DNA of 64,000 bases from Symsagittifera roscoffensis (GCF_963678635.1 NC_087065.1:47682446-47746445), one strand, 5' to 3'. Counted from the stretch's first letter, positions 35,482-48,192 are shown. Numbers and translations are program-made. Notes: generated from the letters alone by a model not told the origin.

Positions 35482-38400
35482 ATGAAAGATGTTATATCAC
35501 AAATCAATCATATCAAGGAATCACTCAAAACCGGTATCGAAGTAGAGGCACAGAGCCTTCTTTTCCAAAAGCTCATCGAAGTAATCGAGCTTCAACAGCG
35601 GAAATTATCAATTCTAGAAAACGATATCCAGGAAACATCAGAACGGGTTAGAGAATTAGAGAAAAATTGCGAAAGTTCCGCTCACTTTTTGTAAACCTTG
35701 ACTATGCTGAAAACACGATGTCAGATATACTCAATTTCGTGCCTCATTATCTGACAGTAAAGCTTAGCGTCAACAATATAGCCGCCTGTCATCCTCTGAA
35801 TTAAAACTAACCATCAGATGCATGGAAAAGGAAAGGTTGGCTGAAAAACCTATCATGGTCGGGGAAGGCCTAGACCCTAGAGACCGAAAACAAAAACAAG
35901 CAGCTAGACAATTGGGATTACCCGTCTACTCGCACAAACAAAATTTATACGTCCGAAATGTAAATAGCTTCTCACAAGGCCCCGCCCAGTGAAGTCCGTC
36001 AGTGAGCTGAAATTTTTTCTCCGAAATTATAGCGTAGCAGATAAATATTCTGAAGAAACAATAATGAAATCGACAACACCGAAAATTACCGAACGTGCTC
36101 CGAATCAATTGAAACACCTAAAATATCACCACCACTGCACAGAAAAACGAAATAAGGACGGAGCGATTTGAGGCCAAAAAGAAAGTTCATGCTCTCACCA
36201 ATTGAACAATCAGATAAGAGAAATCTAGCTAATGCAGTAACAAATGCTCTTGTACCAGTCATTGTTAGTGCTATTCAACCGGCTGTTAAAGTTCCTAGAA
36301 ATCCATCCCTTCACAAAGAAACTCCCTTTTCAGTTGAAAATGAATCCGATTAAAAATATCTGTTGTAATTCCTCATTAAGCTGCTCATTAACGCTAGGTC
36401 TCTGAAAAAACATGTTGAAGACCTGGTAGCTTTTATATAGTCTTCAATCTCCGCTGTAAAATTATGCAGAACTGAAACATGGTTAAATAAGCAAAACGAT
36501 CCCAACGCTGTACTTATAAAAGGTTACGATCAACACAGATTTAAGTTTCGTCAATTGCGAGGTTGAGGCGTAATGATTCAAGCCCTAAAGGGGAGCATAA
36601 TCGTAGAAGATTTTTTCGACAATTATTGATTAGGCTTTATCGGTTGAAACCTCAAACCGTGGTTTTCAATTCGTCGTAACGGTAAAATAGAACCCTCAAA
36701 TATTGAACAAACAAAAATTTAAAGAGTTTATCAAAAATTTAGATACCTTTATTGAATGCTCATCACAAATACCACAGGTTGTAAGCGGAGATTTCAATAT
36801 ACATACCTTGAAAACTAACTTGTTTTGTGCAAATTACACGAACACGTAAAAATTGTATGGTTTTGACTGTCAAAAGGCTACTCGAGTGTCATCAGTGTCC
36901 AAATTATGTCTCGATTAATTTGCAGTGAGAGATATAGATAATGCAAATGTAATTGTCCTTGAACATCAAGAACTTTCTGATCATTATCCCATTAGTTTAG
37001 CATTTCCAATAACACGAAAATTGGAAGAAGGTCTTGAATCTTCTTGAGATACTTCCTTTTCGAAATCCTCGGATCTAATTGACAATTTCTTATTTTCAAT
37101 TAGATTCTGAAAATTAGATACGAAAATGCACATATTATACAGCAAACACATAAAGAAAACAAATTACCTCAATGGTTTACAAATCGAATAAAAAACTTGA
37201 GAACCAAGAAAAACAAATGACGCAAAAGAAGAATGACTGATAAAAACGATACGGTTAAAGTAAAGATTTTGAGCGAGCTAGGCAACTGGTAAAAAAGTTA
37301 CAACAAATTCAGTAATTGTGTCGAAGACACCAGACAAACTTTCAAACTGCTCAAGATCAATTTGCTCGCGAGAGGTAAACGATCCAATGCATTGTCAATA
37401 CCAATTCGTTTTTCGTGTTGCAATCAAATAGATCATCCTTCTCATTTAACTGTGGTTGAAAAATTTTCCTTTTTCTAGTAGTGAACATCATCACATCAAG
37501 TTTTTGCATGCATTGATAACTTACCGGTAAAGAAAACTTCTTCAGGCGATGATAATATAAGCAAACAAGTAATCAAAATATCAACCTTGGTAATTTCACC
37601 AACTGTATCGGAATTAAACAATCTATCTTTTCATGAAGGCAAGTCTGCGAAAGAAATAGCAAAAGCTTACGTTCTTTCATTGCACAGAGGTGGTTCAAAG
37701 AACGACGAAATATGTACATTAGAATATATGCATGCTTTAAGAATATCAAATTGGTTTTGAAAAATAACAGTTTGTATTCAGAACAAATCATATTTCAATT
37801 GACGCTTCAGTGGGGGTAACTGAAAGGTTAAGACATGAAAAAAATGGCAAAAAAACTTTTCTTAGATCTCAAAAAAAGCGTTTGATACTACTGATCAAAA
37901 CTTCATAATTTAAAAATTTAACGTTTATGGAATAACAAGCAGAGCCTCAGATTGGTTAAGCAGCCATCTAAATAATGGTCAACATTTATTTGGAACAAGT
38001 TCTATTTTAGGCCCTCTGTTGATCCTTATCTATATAAACAATCTTCCTTGGGCATACAAAAACACGGAGGTGTTTCTTTTTTGCAGACGATACAAATTGA
38101 TTGGGCTGGGATGAACAGCTTCAGAAATTTAAAAAGATTTGATCAAAATATAAGTGTTTGGTTAAAGGCTAACAAATTGGCATTGAACTTATACAGAACA
38201 GAACAATTGAAAGAAGGGTTAAGCATTTCTAACCACTTTCTATCAATCTTGAAAAGGTTAAATTTGCATCTTTTTGCCAGTATTTAGGGATTAGAATAGA
38301 CTCCAAATTATTATTTCGAACAACATTCAACATGTTTCGAAATAACTAGCAACCATAAGTGGAATTGTTTGTTAACTACGCCATTTTATTCCCAGAGATC

Positions 38401-38882
38401 AGCTCTTCTGCTATTAGGATTCCAAAATTAGGCCATTGATTCAACACGGTGTTCTTGTATATAGCTGTTGTAGTTACTCGTCTCTCAATCTATTTTCCTC
38501 CTACAAAAAATATCAAGTTCATTTATTTTTGGAAGCGCAGCGACAACTCACAAGATCGTTTTGCAAAACACTAAATTTTTTGTTTGTCAAATAACTGCTG
38601 AGCTCGTTACCTACCCTTTCAAAGTTAAGTGCAATAATTCTTTTTGGAAATGTTTGAGAATAAACTTCAATAACTTTGATTAACTAATTCTTCCTTTCTT
38701 CTACTCATCTACTTATCATATTTATCATACTTTAGGACGGGAATTTAAAAAAATTTGACGACTATCTCAGCAGCTCCATAATTTGTAAAAATGGTCGGAT
38801 CCTTTGATTTCTTGGCATTAATTGGCTTAATCATAACCCGTGCGCTCCAAAAGAATCCACAAAACAATTTCAGTGCGCCTCT
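35482..38882 (+). pseudogene. Degenerate LINE, unit 4 into partial fifth copy
   Basis: Same element and lesions, continuous across 38283. This copy's 3' part is followed at 39084 by right-flank sequence and not by another unit. Confidence 0.8.
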
Positions 38883-39084
38883 CTTTTAATTTGCGACTTG
38901 CTGACTCACAAAACAATGCCAACAGACATTTGGAAAAGAGTCAAAGAACGCAAGTAAATAGAATAAACATGCTGAGAAGTTTTTTGATAACATAGCCAAC
39001 AGACAGTTGGAAAAAAGCCAATGAACGCAAGTAAGCAAAAAAATATTACTTATATTTTATTTTAAAAATTTCGAATTTCAAAGA

Positions 39085-40055
39085 TAAAATTATATGGCCT
39101 AAAGCTCTTTAAGTTTCTAGAACAATTCATGATTATCATTTTCGTGATAAAAAACCCGCTTTGAGAAAGCCGGATCAATAGGTAGGTTTTTATTTCACTG
39201 AAAAATCAGAAAATTAAATTTCAACTTCAAAACTAAAAGTCAATGACGCTTTTCTTGACCTTTACACTTTCGCTGCTCGATATTGGGGTTTGCCATTTTT
39301 CAACAAAAGACATGAAATGAACTTGAAAAAAAAATGAAATGTCAACCCGCGAAACAGTAAATTTAGGCTAGGCCAAAACAAAATTAAAGACTTCCATGAA
39401 ATAAAAAAATCATCATCACCTGTATGAGAGTCTGAACTACGTTCATCGACTCCTGAAAATCTCTTCTAGCAATTTTCGAAAACAAATAGATAGCCTTAAA
39501 ACTTTTCAGAATTTCTAGAACAATTAATGCTGGTTACTATTTTGATAAAACTAATACAATTTGAGAAAACTGGATCAATAGGTAAATTTTTAATTCCACT
39601 GGGAAATCTTATAAGAAAAACAATTTCGCGATTAAAATCGATCACGTTTTTCGTGACTTTTACACTTTCGCTGTTGAATAGTGGAGTTTGCCTTATTTTT
39701 AACAAAAGAAATGAAATGAACTTTAAAAGAAATTAAAAGACAAGCGCGAAAAAGAAAATTTGCGCCTGAACAAATTCAAAGACTTTCCTGAAAAAAAAAC
39801 TATCACGACCTATTTAAGAGTCTGAACTAAGTTCAACGACTCTTAATAAAATAGCTCCGTTGTATCACATCATAATAATAAAATTGTAACTAAACAATCA
39901 GATGAAAAAATGAGGAATTCTTTTACAATAATATCACTATAAAGAGCTTAGGCTAAAATCAAGGTATTTTCAGACATCTCAAAAATAAATATAGCACTCC
40001 GCTGTTTACTGACGCGTATTGAATTATAGAGGGAAAAAATATCTTAGAGACACAC
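39085..40055. repeat. Family 1 elements right of the array
   Basis: The first copy (about 38998-39466) continues directly from the partial fifth unit, with its start in S and its body in the right flank. The second (39485-39848) follows head to tail. Both carry TGGATCAATAGGTA, CTTTCGCTG..GAATAGTGGAGTTTG-type and CACGACCTATTTAAGAGTCT-type blocks. Confidence 0.7.
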
Positions 40056-40179
40056 CTTGGAACGCTTGTAGATTTGCAGTGGTCTTCGTCACTCCTTTTT
40101 CGTTCTCCGCGGTGCACGTGTACATCCCCTGATCGTTTTCATCCACATCCTCAATTGTCAGAACTTTCTCGGGTCCAAT
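40056..40179 (-). CDS. Exon 13 (visible), second half of Ig domain 3
   Basis: A 124-nt exon with acceptor ATTTCAAG and donor GTGTGT, phase 0 to 1, residues 861-902. It encodes the C-terminal half of the domain begun in exon 12: KVLTIEDVDENDQGMYTC, then TAENEKGVTKT. The Asp-x-Gly-x-Tyr-x-Cys motif is intact. It leaves the frame in phase 1, exactly what array exon A needs. The 5.8-kb intron before it is repeat-filled. Confidence 0.85.
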
Positions 40180-40744
40180 CTTGAAATAATACAAAAGATA
40201 AGAAACATGAGTGATATCAAAAAAATGATATCAAGTATCTCGCTTTCACGATTAGTACTGGAAGTAAACTAAATCGTAACAAAAAACTAGCCAACAAAAA
40301 ATTGGTAAAGTTCAATTAACTCAAGGAAACCGAAAAAACCTCTCTTTCAAGATTGACATTTTAAACAAAAAAAAACAAATAAGGTCAATAATTAATTTCA
40401 ATCCGCAGGGTTATACTGACACTCACACCATTTTTGAAGCTATATGTCATTGACGTTTCTTCTCGCCATTGCGCAATTGGTGAGTTTTTTCCATTCATTC
40501 AGCAAATTAAGTTGAAGTGAACTCAAATTAAAATGAATAAAAAACAAAAGCAAAACTCAAACCGCGAAAAAATACCGATGGGCTTGATTAAATGTTAAAA
40601 AAAATTAAATAAGGGTCTTCACTTCGTTCTTTGACACTTTGACACTTAATCACGAACCATCTCCTGTAACGAATTGTTGCCTCATGCGTATAAAAACATA
40701 GATAACGAAGAGGCGAAACGGAGCTTCAGACTACTTGCCATAAA

Positions 40745-41660
40745 TCACTCGAGACCAGCTAAAGCTGGCTAAATCTGTTTGATATTTTTTGAATTTTTGT
40801 ACTGATGCGCAATGAAATGGGTAATTTCAAAAATTCAAAAGTTGGGCTTCAAGCAAAACCGTAGTTGGTTCTCTTATAAAGGAGATAACTTTTTAGAGAA
40901 ATTGGAAATTTACCAGAAAAAAATGTTTTTCGTACAATTTTTCAGGCGTAGCATCTTTTGCACGTAAGCTTCCGACAAAATGTTACTTCGATTTAAAAAT
41001 TTGACATGAGATTCGGCAGAGAAGTTATCGCGAAAAGTCAAGTTTCAAAAATAAACAAGAAATCAAAACCTTGACTTTTCTAAGGGCCATAATCTTTTGC
41101 TTATCAAAATTCGAACGTCGCTGATAATACAGGGAGCTTCTCTCAAACTTTTCTTTTGATTCAACTCAGAACCTCTCATTTGGGCTGGTAGTTTTCGAGA
41201 AAAGACAAAAACTTTCAACAATAATGCTTGGGATTTCCCTAAAAACCGTTTTTCCATTGAACCCATAATAATGACAGAAGATAACCTTCGAGAAAATCAA
41301 AATATTTCAAAACACGGTCTTAAATCAAAACTTGTTTTTTTTCGGTCTAAAAATCAAAATTTGTTGAGGGCCATTACTTTTTGTGGAAAAAACATTTAGG
41401 TTTAGCCGCTAATGCAGTGGAGCTTCAAGCAAAACGAAGTATGACAAAACAATTTTTTTGCTGTCCACTAAGAAAATCTCGAAAAATTTTTGCCGCCCAG
41501 CAGAAAAAACCTCACAAAACGGTCAAAAAATGATCCGAGGACCACTTTCAGAGGATTTTTGTGTTTAAAAAAATTGGGCATAAACGCTGATGCAGAAGAG
41601 CTTCCAACAACCTGTACTGTCCATTGAGCCCAAAAGACTAGATTAAGGAGGGTAGGTTGT
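40745..41660. repeat. Family 2 composite element
   Basis: Head (ACTGATGCGCAATGAAATGG) followed by about five monomers. Marker blocks recur near 40945, 41110, 41400 and 41580. Confidence 0.65.
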
Positions 41661-43794
41661 GAGAAAATGTCAAAAATCCAAAAAAAGAACCTTCAAGGAA
41701 CGCGGCCAATTTCGATTACCAACAGATTCTCAAACCTAACAAACATGCAAATTGCAGCTCACAGGAAATTGATTATTATCCCTAGAAAGTAAACTTTAAA
41801 AAAAAAAATACGAGTAAAATTTGAAAGAAGTTGGGCAATCAAAATTGAGTTTGATTGGAAAAACCTTAAAAATAAGATGGATATTTAGGACAAAACCAAA
41901 CAAGGAGTTTCCCATCACTTGCGGTACAACTCGAGCACAGGATTGCAAGCCAGTGAATAGAAAAGACGAAAAAAACGGAGAGGTTTTACATTCAACACTT
42001 CAGCTACTAAGCCAACAAAGCGTGGGTAGACGCCCATTGAACCGAAAATAAAGAGTGTAATAAGAAGTTGTTTTCATAATAACTTTGTGAGCAAACTATC
42101 TGATTTAAATTTAAAAAAAAAAACAATCAATTTTTGCCCTAGAAGCGACGGAAACCAAGGTATATAAACCGAGAACCCATAAACCGAAAACATTTGAAAA
42201 GCTGTTAAGCGAAAAAAAAACACCTGCAAAGTCAGGGCTTTTAATTGCAAAAAATACAGGAAAACAACGAAAACACTTGCATCTACGATGAAAAATGCTG
42301 ACTGCACAAGAAAAAACAATGCTGCTACTAAGCCGACAAAAAATAAGCAGACGAACAAAAGTCCAACAATTCAACTTTTCCCGGAAAGATTTTTTCAACT
42401 TTATACATACTGAAAAAAAATAGCCAACAGACAGTTAGAAAAGAATCAATGTACGCAAGTAAATAGAAAAAAAAATTGACTGGTTTTTTGAAAAAATCTC
42501 AACTTGACCTAAGGGTGCAGAGACAACGGCGTTACCAAGTAAAAAGGAGTCTCGGAATTTCTAAGGTAAAATAATAGAGCAACTCCAATTTCAACTCCAG
42601 ATTTGTTTTTACGGGAGAAACGTTTAGCTCCCGATTACAAGAAACTTGCTCAACCAAATGTAAAACACAAAACTTAGTAGATATATATCACTGCCAACGT
42701 TTTTTGATATCCATTGAGATTGAGAATAGGTTAAATAGTTTTAAGAACAATCGCCAAACATTATTCTCTAAGTTGTCAGACCAATTAATGACGAAATTAC
42801 AGTCTCGATAGATCTTAATCAAGCAAGGAGAACAGAAGTCTTGAACTTTGTTAACAGTTTATATAGTAAGCACTAGTCGGGTGATGACTACATAAAATAT
42901 ACATACGTGCAAGAATTTGAGTTGTGACGACCTTTCTAACCTTCATCATCGATCATCAACCTTTATTTTCACGGCCATCCTTCTCACAAAATTTGCACAG
43001 CAGACGCGTTTCCTCTACTCGAAGAAGGATTGAGAACGGATGAAATTAATTGTCTGGGCTTGTACTTATTGTTTCAAGAAAAAAACATGAACGATCAAAG
43101 TACAACTGCGTTTCTTTTTACCTTTTAAGTGATCGCTTTTCTTTTTCAAACAATACTCACCGCAATAGACAAAACACAAATGAATGAGCCTTCAGCAAAA
43201 TTAACCAAAAAAGATCACTACCAGCTATAGACTTTTTACAGCTTTTCTTGAATATGAAAAGAATCTTCGATTGACCACGAAATACTAATTATACGAAACA
43301 GTCAGTGATAGAGTGGACCACACATTCTATTAAACTGCCATTACTCTGCAGTAAGAAAGGTCAAAACGGAGAGCTTGCTTTTGCGAGTTAGAAAAAAACA
43401 GTCGCTTTGCCAATTACAACAATTATTGGCTTGCGCAAAGTAAAAACCAGTTATGAAGCCAGATTTCTTCGACAGATAAAACTTTGCATAATTTTTTAAA
43501 AGTCTTTCAATTAAAGACGTGAAGGGCTTCAATTTGATATATTGTATGACCCATTCTGATAATTATTTGCAGAAACTACTTTTGCGTACAAATAAAGTAA
43601 AAAATACTTTCAAAACCCACTCGAAGACAAAGTTCCTCCCCACTTCCACTGGTCGCAACTAGTGACTAATATTCTGAAGTAGTGACTAAAAAAAGAACTA
43701 GTGAGTAATATTCTCAAATTTCAAATTTATACTAAGCTGAAAAGGTCTAGGGTGCATTTGCTTTCGAAACCTATTTGCAAATAAGGAACTGAAG

Positions 43795-45310
43795 GTAACC
43801 TAGGGCCCAGATAAAGCTGGAGGTACGTGTTTGATATTTTTTGAATTTGTTATACTGATGCGGTACGAAATTAATAATTTCAAAAATTGGACTTTGCCCC
43901 AAACCTTATTTGTTTCCCTGATAAAGTAAGTGGAAAGAGAGAAAATTTTTGAGACTTTGGAATCTTCCTAAGGACATAATTTTTCGCATATAAAAAAGTA
44001 AGGAGTAACCGCTTCTGCTGGAAAAATTCGCGAGCCGGCTTTCGATTGAAACTTCCATCTAAGATTTGATAGGATAGTTTAGGAAAATTCAAAAAGTTTC
44101 TACAAAAACTGTCAAAGTTCAAAAACTTGACTTTCAGAAATCCGTAATTTTTTTCTACTAAAAGCAAGTCGTTGCCGGTACAATAGAAAAATTCCCATAA
44201 ACAAGTTTCTCGATTGGAAATTTAACCTTATAATTGGCACGGTAATTTTTGAGTAGAGTAAACAAACTTCCAAAAACAGTCAAAGTTTCACTAGTTTGAA
44301 TGCCACGATTTTATTCGTATGATAACTGAGTGTAGCAAATTATTTAAAACAGCTTCCAACAACCTGTCGTGTCAATTTGACTTATGATATCATATTTAGC
44401 AGGATAGTTATCGAGAAAAGTAAAAAAACGGTCAACCAATCCGAAAAGTAACATTTCCTAGAATCAAAGCTTTTTGTTTGAAGAAAAATTGGTAGTAGCC
44501 ACTTCTGCAGAAGAAAATCACGCAACCGGCAATTTCGATTGAACCCGTGTCAATCCAAAGAACGATTTATGAGAAGCTCCTTTGCATACGCGACCAATCA
44601 CGCCCAAGTTTTTTGACACAAAACTTGGGCGTGATTGGTCGCGTATGCAAAGGAGCTTCTCATAAATCGTTCTTTGGATTGAACCCAAAATCTCAGATAT
44701 AGGAGGTTTTTTTTGGTGAAATTCATAATATTGAGAAAAAAACGCTCAAAAACCTGACTTTTCCGAGGACGCTAGCTTTTTGTGTAAGAAAACTTGTGAG
44801 GCCGCTAAAGCAGGGGAGCTTCGCGCTACCCGTCAACTACCATTGAACCGACAACCTCAGGTTAATTTTCGAGAAAATTAAAGATTCAAAAAACGGTTAA
44901 AAATCAAAAATTTGACTATTTCGAGCGCCAAAATTTTTTTTGTAGAAACATTTTGGGTATAGCCGCTTATGGAGGTGAGCTTTTCAAATTCGTTTATCAT
45001 TAGAATCGAACAAAAACGAAAATAAAATAACTTTCAAATAATCCCCACAGACTTTTTCGAACGCTGTAGAGAAAAAGTTAAAGCAAAAAGAGACCACGGG
45101 AGTATGCAGACACACAAAAATGTAGGCGGTCTTTCGATGGATACCCCCTCTTTTGAAAATCGGTAACAGGGTTTCTGAGATCAAACTAAGTTTTTTTTTG
45201 CAAAAAGTGATAAAAAATTTCGAAGCTTCTCAAAAAAATGAAACAAAAAACCGATTCCATACCCTTTCTAATACCTGTTTTTATCAAACAGAAATTCTGG
45301 GCAAACATGC
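43795..45310. repeat. Family 2 composite element, most complete copy
   Basis: Head (CTGATGCGGTACGAAATTAA), then monomers with marker blocks near 43998, 44168, 44331, 44495, 44660, 44800 and 44957 (spacing about 160 bp), then the tail (ATCCCCACAGACTTTTTCGA; GAGTATGCAGACACACAAAA). A hairpin interrupts the fifth monomer. Confidence 0.7.
44551..44681. repeat. Perfect hairpin, 62-bp arms, 7-nt loop
   Basis: 44551-44612 is the exact reverse complement of 44620-44681. Arm ends are CAATCCAAAG and CTTTGGATTG. The right arm reads on as ordinary family 2 sequence (GGATTGAACCCAAAATCTCA), so the left arm is the added inverted copy. Confidence 0.97.
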
Positions 45311-45947
45311 CAAGCAAGACAGTTGAAACTCAAATTAGCGACTGAACAAAAATTACGAAGCGAAAACAAAGCTGACAATAGTGGATCCAAAAAAAACAAA
45401 GCAGACACTAGTTAAACCGAAAAAAAACTGATTTTGTAGTAACCTATTAGTGAAATTGAGCAAGTCAGCTTCATCGTGATTCAGCTGAGTTTCTTAAACT
45501 AGTTGTTAACCCGAAAAAAATCTACATTCCGATTTGATAACGCTCAATAATCGCAAGCGTAATGAATGAGGCAAATTGTGGTATAATGAGGCAGGACAGC
45601 TCCGACGTTCACGATGTTTGCGGAAAAAATTACCGTCCAAAACCCCATCGCGCAAAACAATGAAATCATTCAAAAAAATAAACAAAAAAAAGAATTTTTA
45701 TCTAACCCATCACCTTATAAGTTTTAACAGCTATGTAGATCTGAACAACAGTATGCGCCAAGTGGTGTGACGAAAATATTTTAAAAAACACCTGATTTAT
45801 ACCTCCTAGGATCCTGTTGACTGTCTTCTCCAAATCTCAGATTCTTTGGCTTTATAATTAATTATATGTTTTTTCAAGTGGGAGAGATAAATTATTTCTA
45901 CCAACTTCTTCTTTATTACTATTACATCTTTCAGCCAGACAACTTAC

Positions 45948-46483
45948 CTCGGATATTTTGACCCGGCCACCCGGTCTCAACAGTTTCGAGTCCTTGTACC
46001 ACTTAACCAGGGGAGGCGGATGGCCTTCAATTGTGCATCTCATTTCAATTTCATCGCCAGACACAACTGCAACTCGGCTCAGCTGGCTCACAATTCGAGG
46101 AGCTACGACAATGGGCCGCGGAGATTGCTTCTGACTTTCCCTCTCAGGAGTGTCGTACAATTGTTGCTCCAGCGGCGCCGATTCCGTCGGTTTGTCTCTT
46201 TGAATAACTTCAATATCCTCTTCAACCACTGCAGGTTTAGGCATCACTTTCTTTGGATTAATTCCACTTTGAGCGTCCAGATCAGTTTCGGCTATGTTTC
46301 GCCTCGCCCCCTGGTATGCCACAAAATTGTTTTGCTGCACGTTCGTCTGTTTGAATTTAGACGAGTTCTGATACACATCAACCGTCTCTTCGTATTCGTG
46401 AAGGTTGTAACGACTGCTTCGGTTGCTTCCTCTTCCGTCAAACCGAGCTTGACTCTGATCAAGCTGCTTAGCGGGTCTCGGTT
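45948..46483 (-). CDS. Exon 12 (visible), linker plus first half of Ig domain 3
   Basis: A 536-nt exon with acceptor CTGCTTCAG and strong donor GTAAGT, phase 1 to 0, residues 682-860. It opens EPRPAKQLDQSQ, followed by about 110 residues of polar, probably disordered linker. The first half of an Ig domain then follows (PRIVSQLSRVAVVSGDE, strand B Cys in EMRCTIEG, Trp in VKWYKDSK). The domain is split inside the fold, the same plan as array exons B and C. Its size and opening (PRP) also resemble array exon A. Confidence 0.85.
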
Positions 46484-47278
46484 CTGAAGCAGATTTGAAA
46501 ACTAGATTCAAATGAGCTTTTAATACCGAAAGGGGCATCGAAATCGCTGCTTAATAGGTAACCAAAGTTTTCGAACAAGCACTGACACTTAATCATTCTT
46601 CCTTCGCACATCCAAGACTACTAAGTAATAGGCAACAATGAAAGCGATTCAATTCACTGCAATAGATCATTCTATTTGAAATTGCCAAACAGAAGCCCAA
46701 AACTTAATCATACACAAAGACAGAAACCAAACCAGAAAATTTTAAATAAAAAGTGAGCGACTTGCATTAGACAAAAATTTACTCGTATTATAACTCAAGC
46801 GTTGCTTATTTGAAATTAATTCGAACAAAAAACATATTTGCAGAATGGTCCTATCGGTCGTGTAGCTAAGAAGACATATAACGGATTCTATGTAACAGAA
46901 AAAGCGGAGTGTTTTCTCCTATATCTACTCCTAGCTGTTCCAGTCACAGAAGCAAAATCAAGTAACATACATGAACGCCTGAGAGGTACATAATGGGTTC
47001 GAGTGGTTTATCATATTAAGGCCCTTTCAAGGATATTCGAGTTGAAGATTTTAACAAGTTTTCCTTAGCTGAAAAAATAAGATGTTCAAATTTTTTAAAT
47101 CACCAGACTCCTATCATTGTTAAATTTAAGCAAGTGGACTTTTGTTTCTTCAATCCTAAATTCAGCAATTTAGTCCTTGAGGCCTATATTCACACTTTCA
47201 ACGATACTTCCTCCTAAACCGCCAGCAAAAAAGAAAAACCCGATTAATACTGCAATAATTGTGTGACCTCAGAATTAC
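46484..47278. other. Intron without recognised features
   Basis: AT-rich sequence between the Ig2 and Ig3 exons. I see no exon, repeat family or element that I can name. Confidence 0.5.
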
Positions 47279-47563
47279 CTTGGACTGTCAAAAAACACAC
47301 GGAATGTGCTTTGCCGAATTCATTTTCGGCTTCGACAGCCAATCTTCCTTCTTGCTCTTTATGCACTGAGTCGACTATAAGCTCACAGTAGCCACTTCCC
47401 TGTACAATGCGACACTCTTTCCCACTGATCAACTGGCGATTCTCCAGGTACCACCGGACGACTGGTTCCGGATCCCCAGATATGTTGCACTTTAGTCTCA
47501 GTTGCGATCCAGAAGTGACTGTCTGGTTGTCAAGCTCAGCCAAGATAATTGGAGGCTCTCCAT
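47279..47563 (-). CDS. Exon 11 (visible), complete Ig domain 2
   Basis: A 285-nt exon (95 codons) with acceptor TACCTTAG and donor GTAATT, phase 1 to 1, residues 587-682. It opens EPPIILAELDNQTVTSG and contains strand B Cys (LRLKCNISG), the C-strand VRWYLENRQ, and a strand F in which the usual Tyr-x-Cys is replaced (EGRLAVEAENEFGKA). The canonical disulphide is therefore missing, as is common in intracellular muscle Ig domains. Confidence 0.88.
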
Positions 47564-47759
47564 CTAAGGTAACGAAATCAAAATCTATATATGTTCAAAG
47601 CAAACTGTTCTCACAGCTCTTCCGTTTAAAATGTTCAAAATACCTAACTCACAATACAGTATGCACCTTGCAGAAGTAAGGACGCCAAAACTTTCTGATA
47701 TAAATGATGTTAAAATGAAGTTATCAGTTAGTCCGAATCCATTTAACCCGAATGCTAAC

Positions 47760-48098
47760 CTGGCTGAATCGGAAACACGACCAGTTTGCACGAGGTCACC
47801 GTAGAATCCTGAGTGACATTGTTCTTTGCTATGCAATGGAATATTCCCGAGTCATCAATTCGAGCGTCCGGAACAATCAGTCTATTTGTTCCATCTAGTT
47901 CTCTTAGAACTCTGTTCTGGGGACCATCGATGATCTTCAAATTGTTTACCTGCCACTCAACTGATATGATCTCTTCGTTTAGGGCGTTTTTAGCCGAGGT
48001 GTCCAATTTGCAGATAAACTCAATCTGCTCGCCTTCTTGAACATTCAGGTCAGACAGTGGCTGAATAAACTCTGGGCTCTTTCGCTTCTCCAGCCAAT
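47760..48098 (-). CDS. Exon 10 (visible), complete Ig domain 1
   Basis: A 339-nt exon with acceptor TACTGTAG and donor GTTAGC, phase 1 to 1, residues 474-587. It encodes a whole I-set-like Ig domain: PEFIQPLSDLNVQEGE opens it, then strand B with Cys (IEFICKLD), strand C Trp (SVEWQ), and the strand F motif DDSGIFHCIAKN with its second Cys. Both disulphide cysteines are present. Confidence 0.88.
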
Positions 48099-48192
48099 CT
48101 ACAGTAGAATAATTTAAGAAGTTTGAGCGCTTTTAACTAACATTTACTACTTATTCGATTTAATTATGAAATTTCTAACTGCTTCAGCCTAC

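Larger units (their letters stand above)
15344..39084. repeat. Tandem segmental duplication, four full units plus 802-bp partial
   Basis: Units begin at the same TTTAGGGATTAGAATAGACT word at 15344, 21081, 26805, 32545 and 38283, giving lengths of 5737, 5724, 5740 and 5738 bp. The fifth copy stops at 39084. Copies are nearly identical, with scattered single-base changes and small indels. Each full unit contains exons C, B and A of the Ig gene (minus strand) and a dead LINE (plus strand). The arrangement is S-T-S-T-S-T-S-T-S, with S of 802 bp and T of about 4.9 kb. Confidence 0.95.
40180..45947. other. Long repeat-filled intron
   Basis: Holds a diverged family 1 copy (40288-40635), family 2 composites (40745-41660 and 43795-45310), a family 1 start (42418-42480) and the perfect hairpin at 44551-44681. 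The remainder (41.7-43.8 kb and 45.3-45.9 kb) is AT-rich with no gene recognised. Confidence 0.6.

Noticed and set aside
46020-46487. Plus-strand 155-codon frame
   Set aside because: Exact antisense of the Ig3 linker exon. The minus frame has Ig motifs and splice sites; the plus frame has none.
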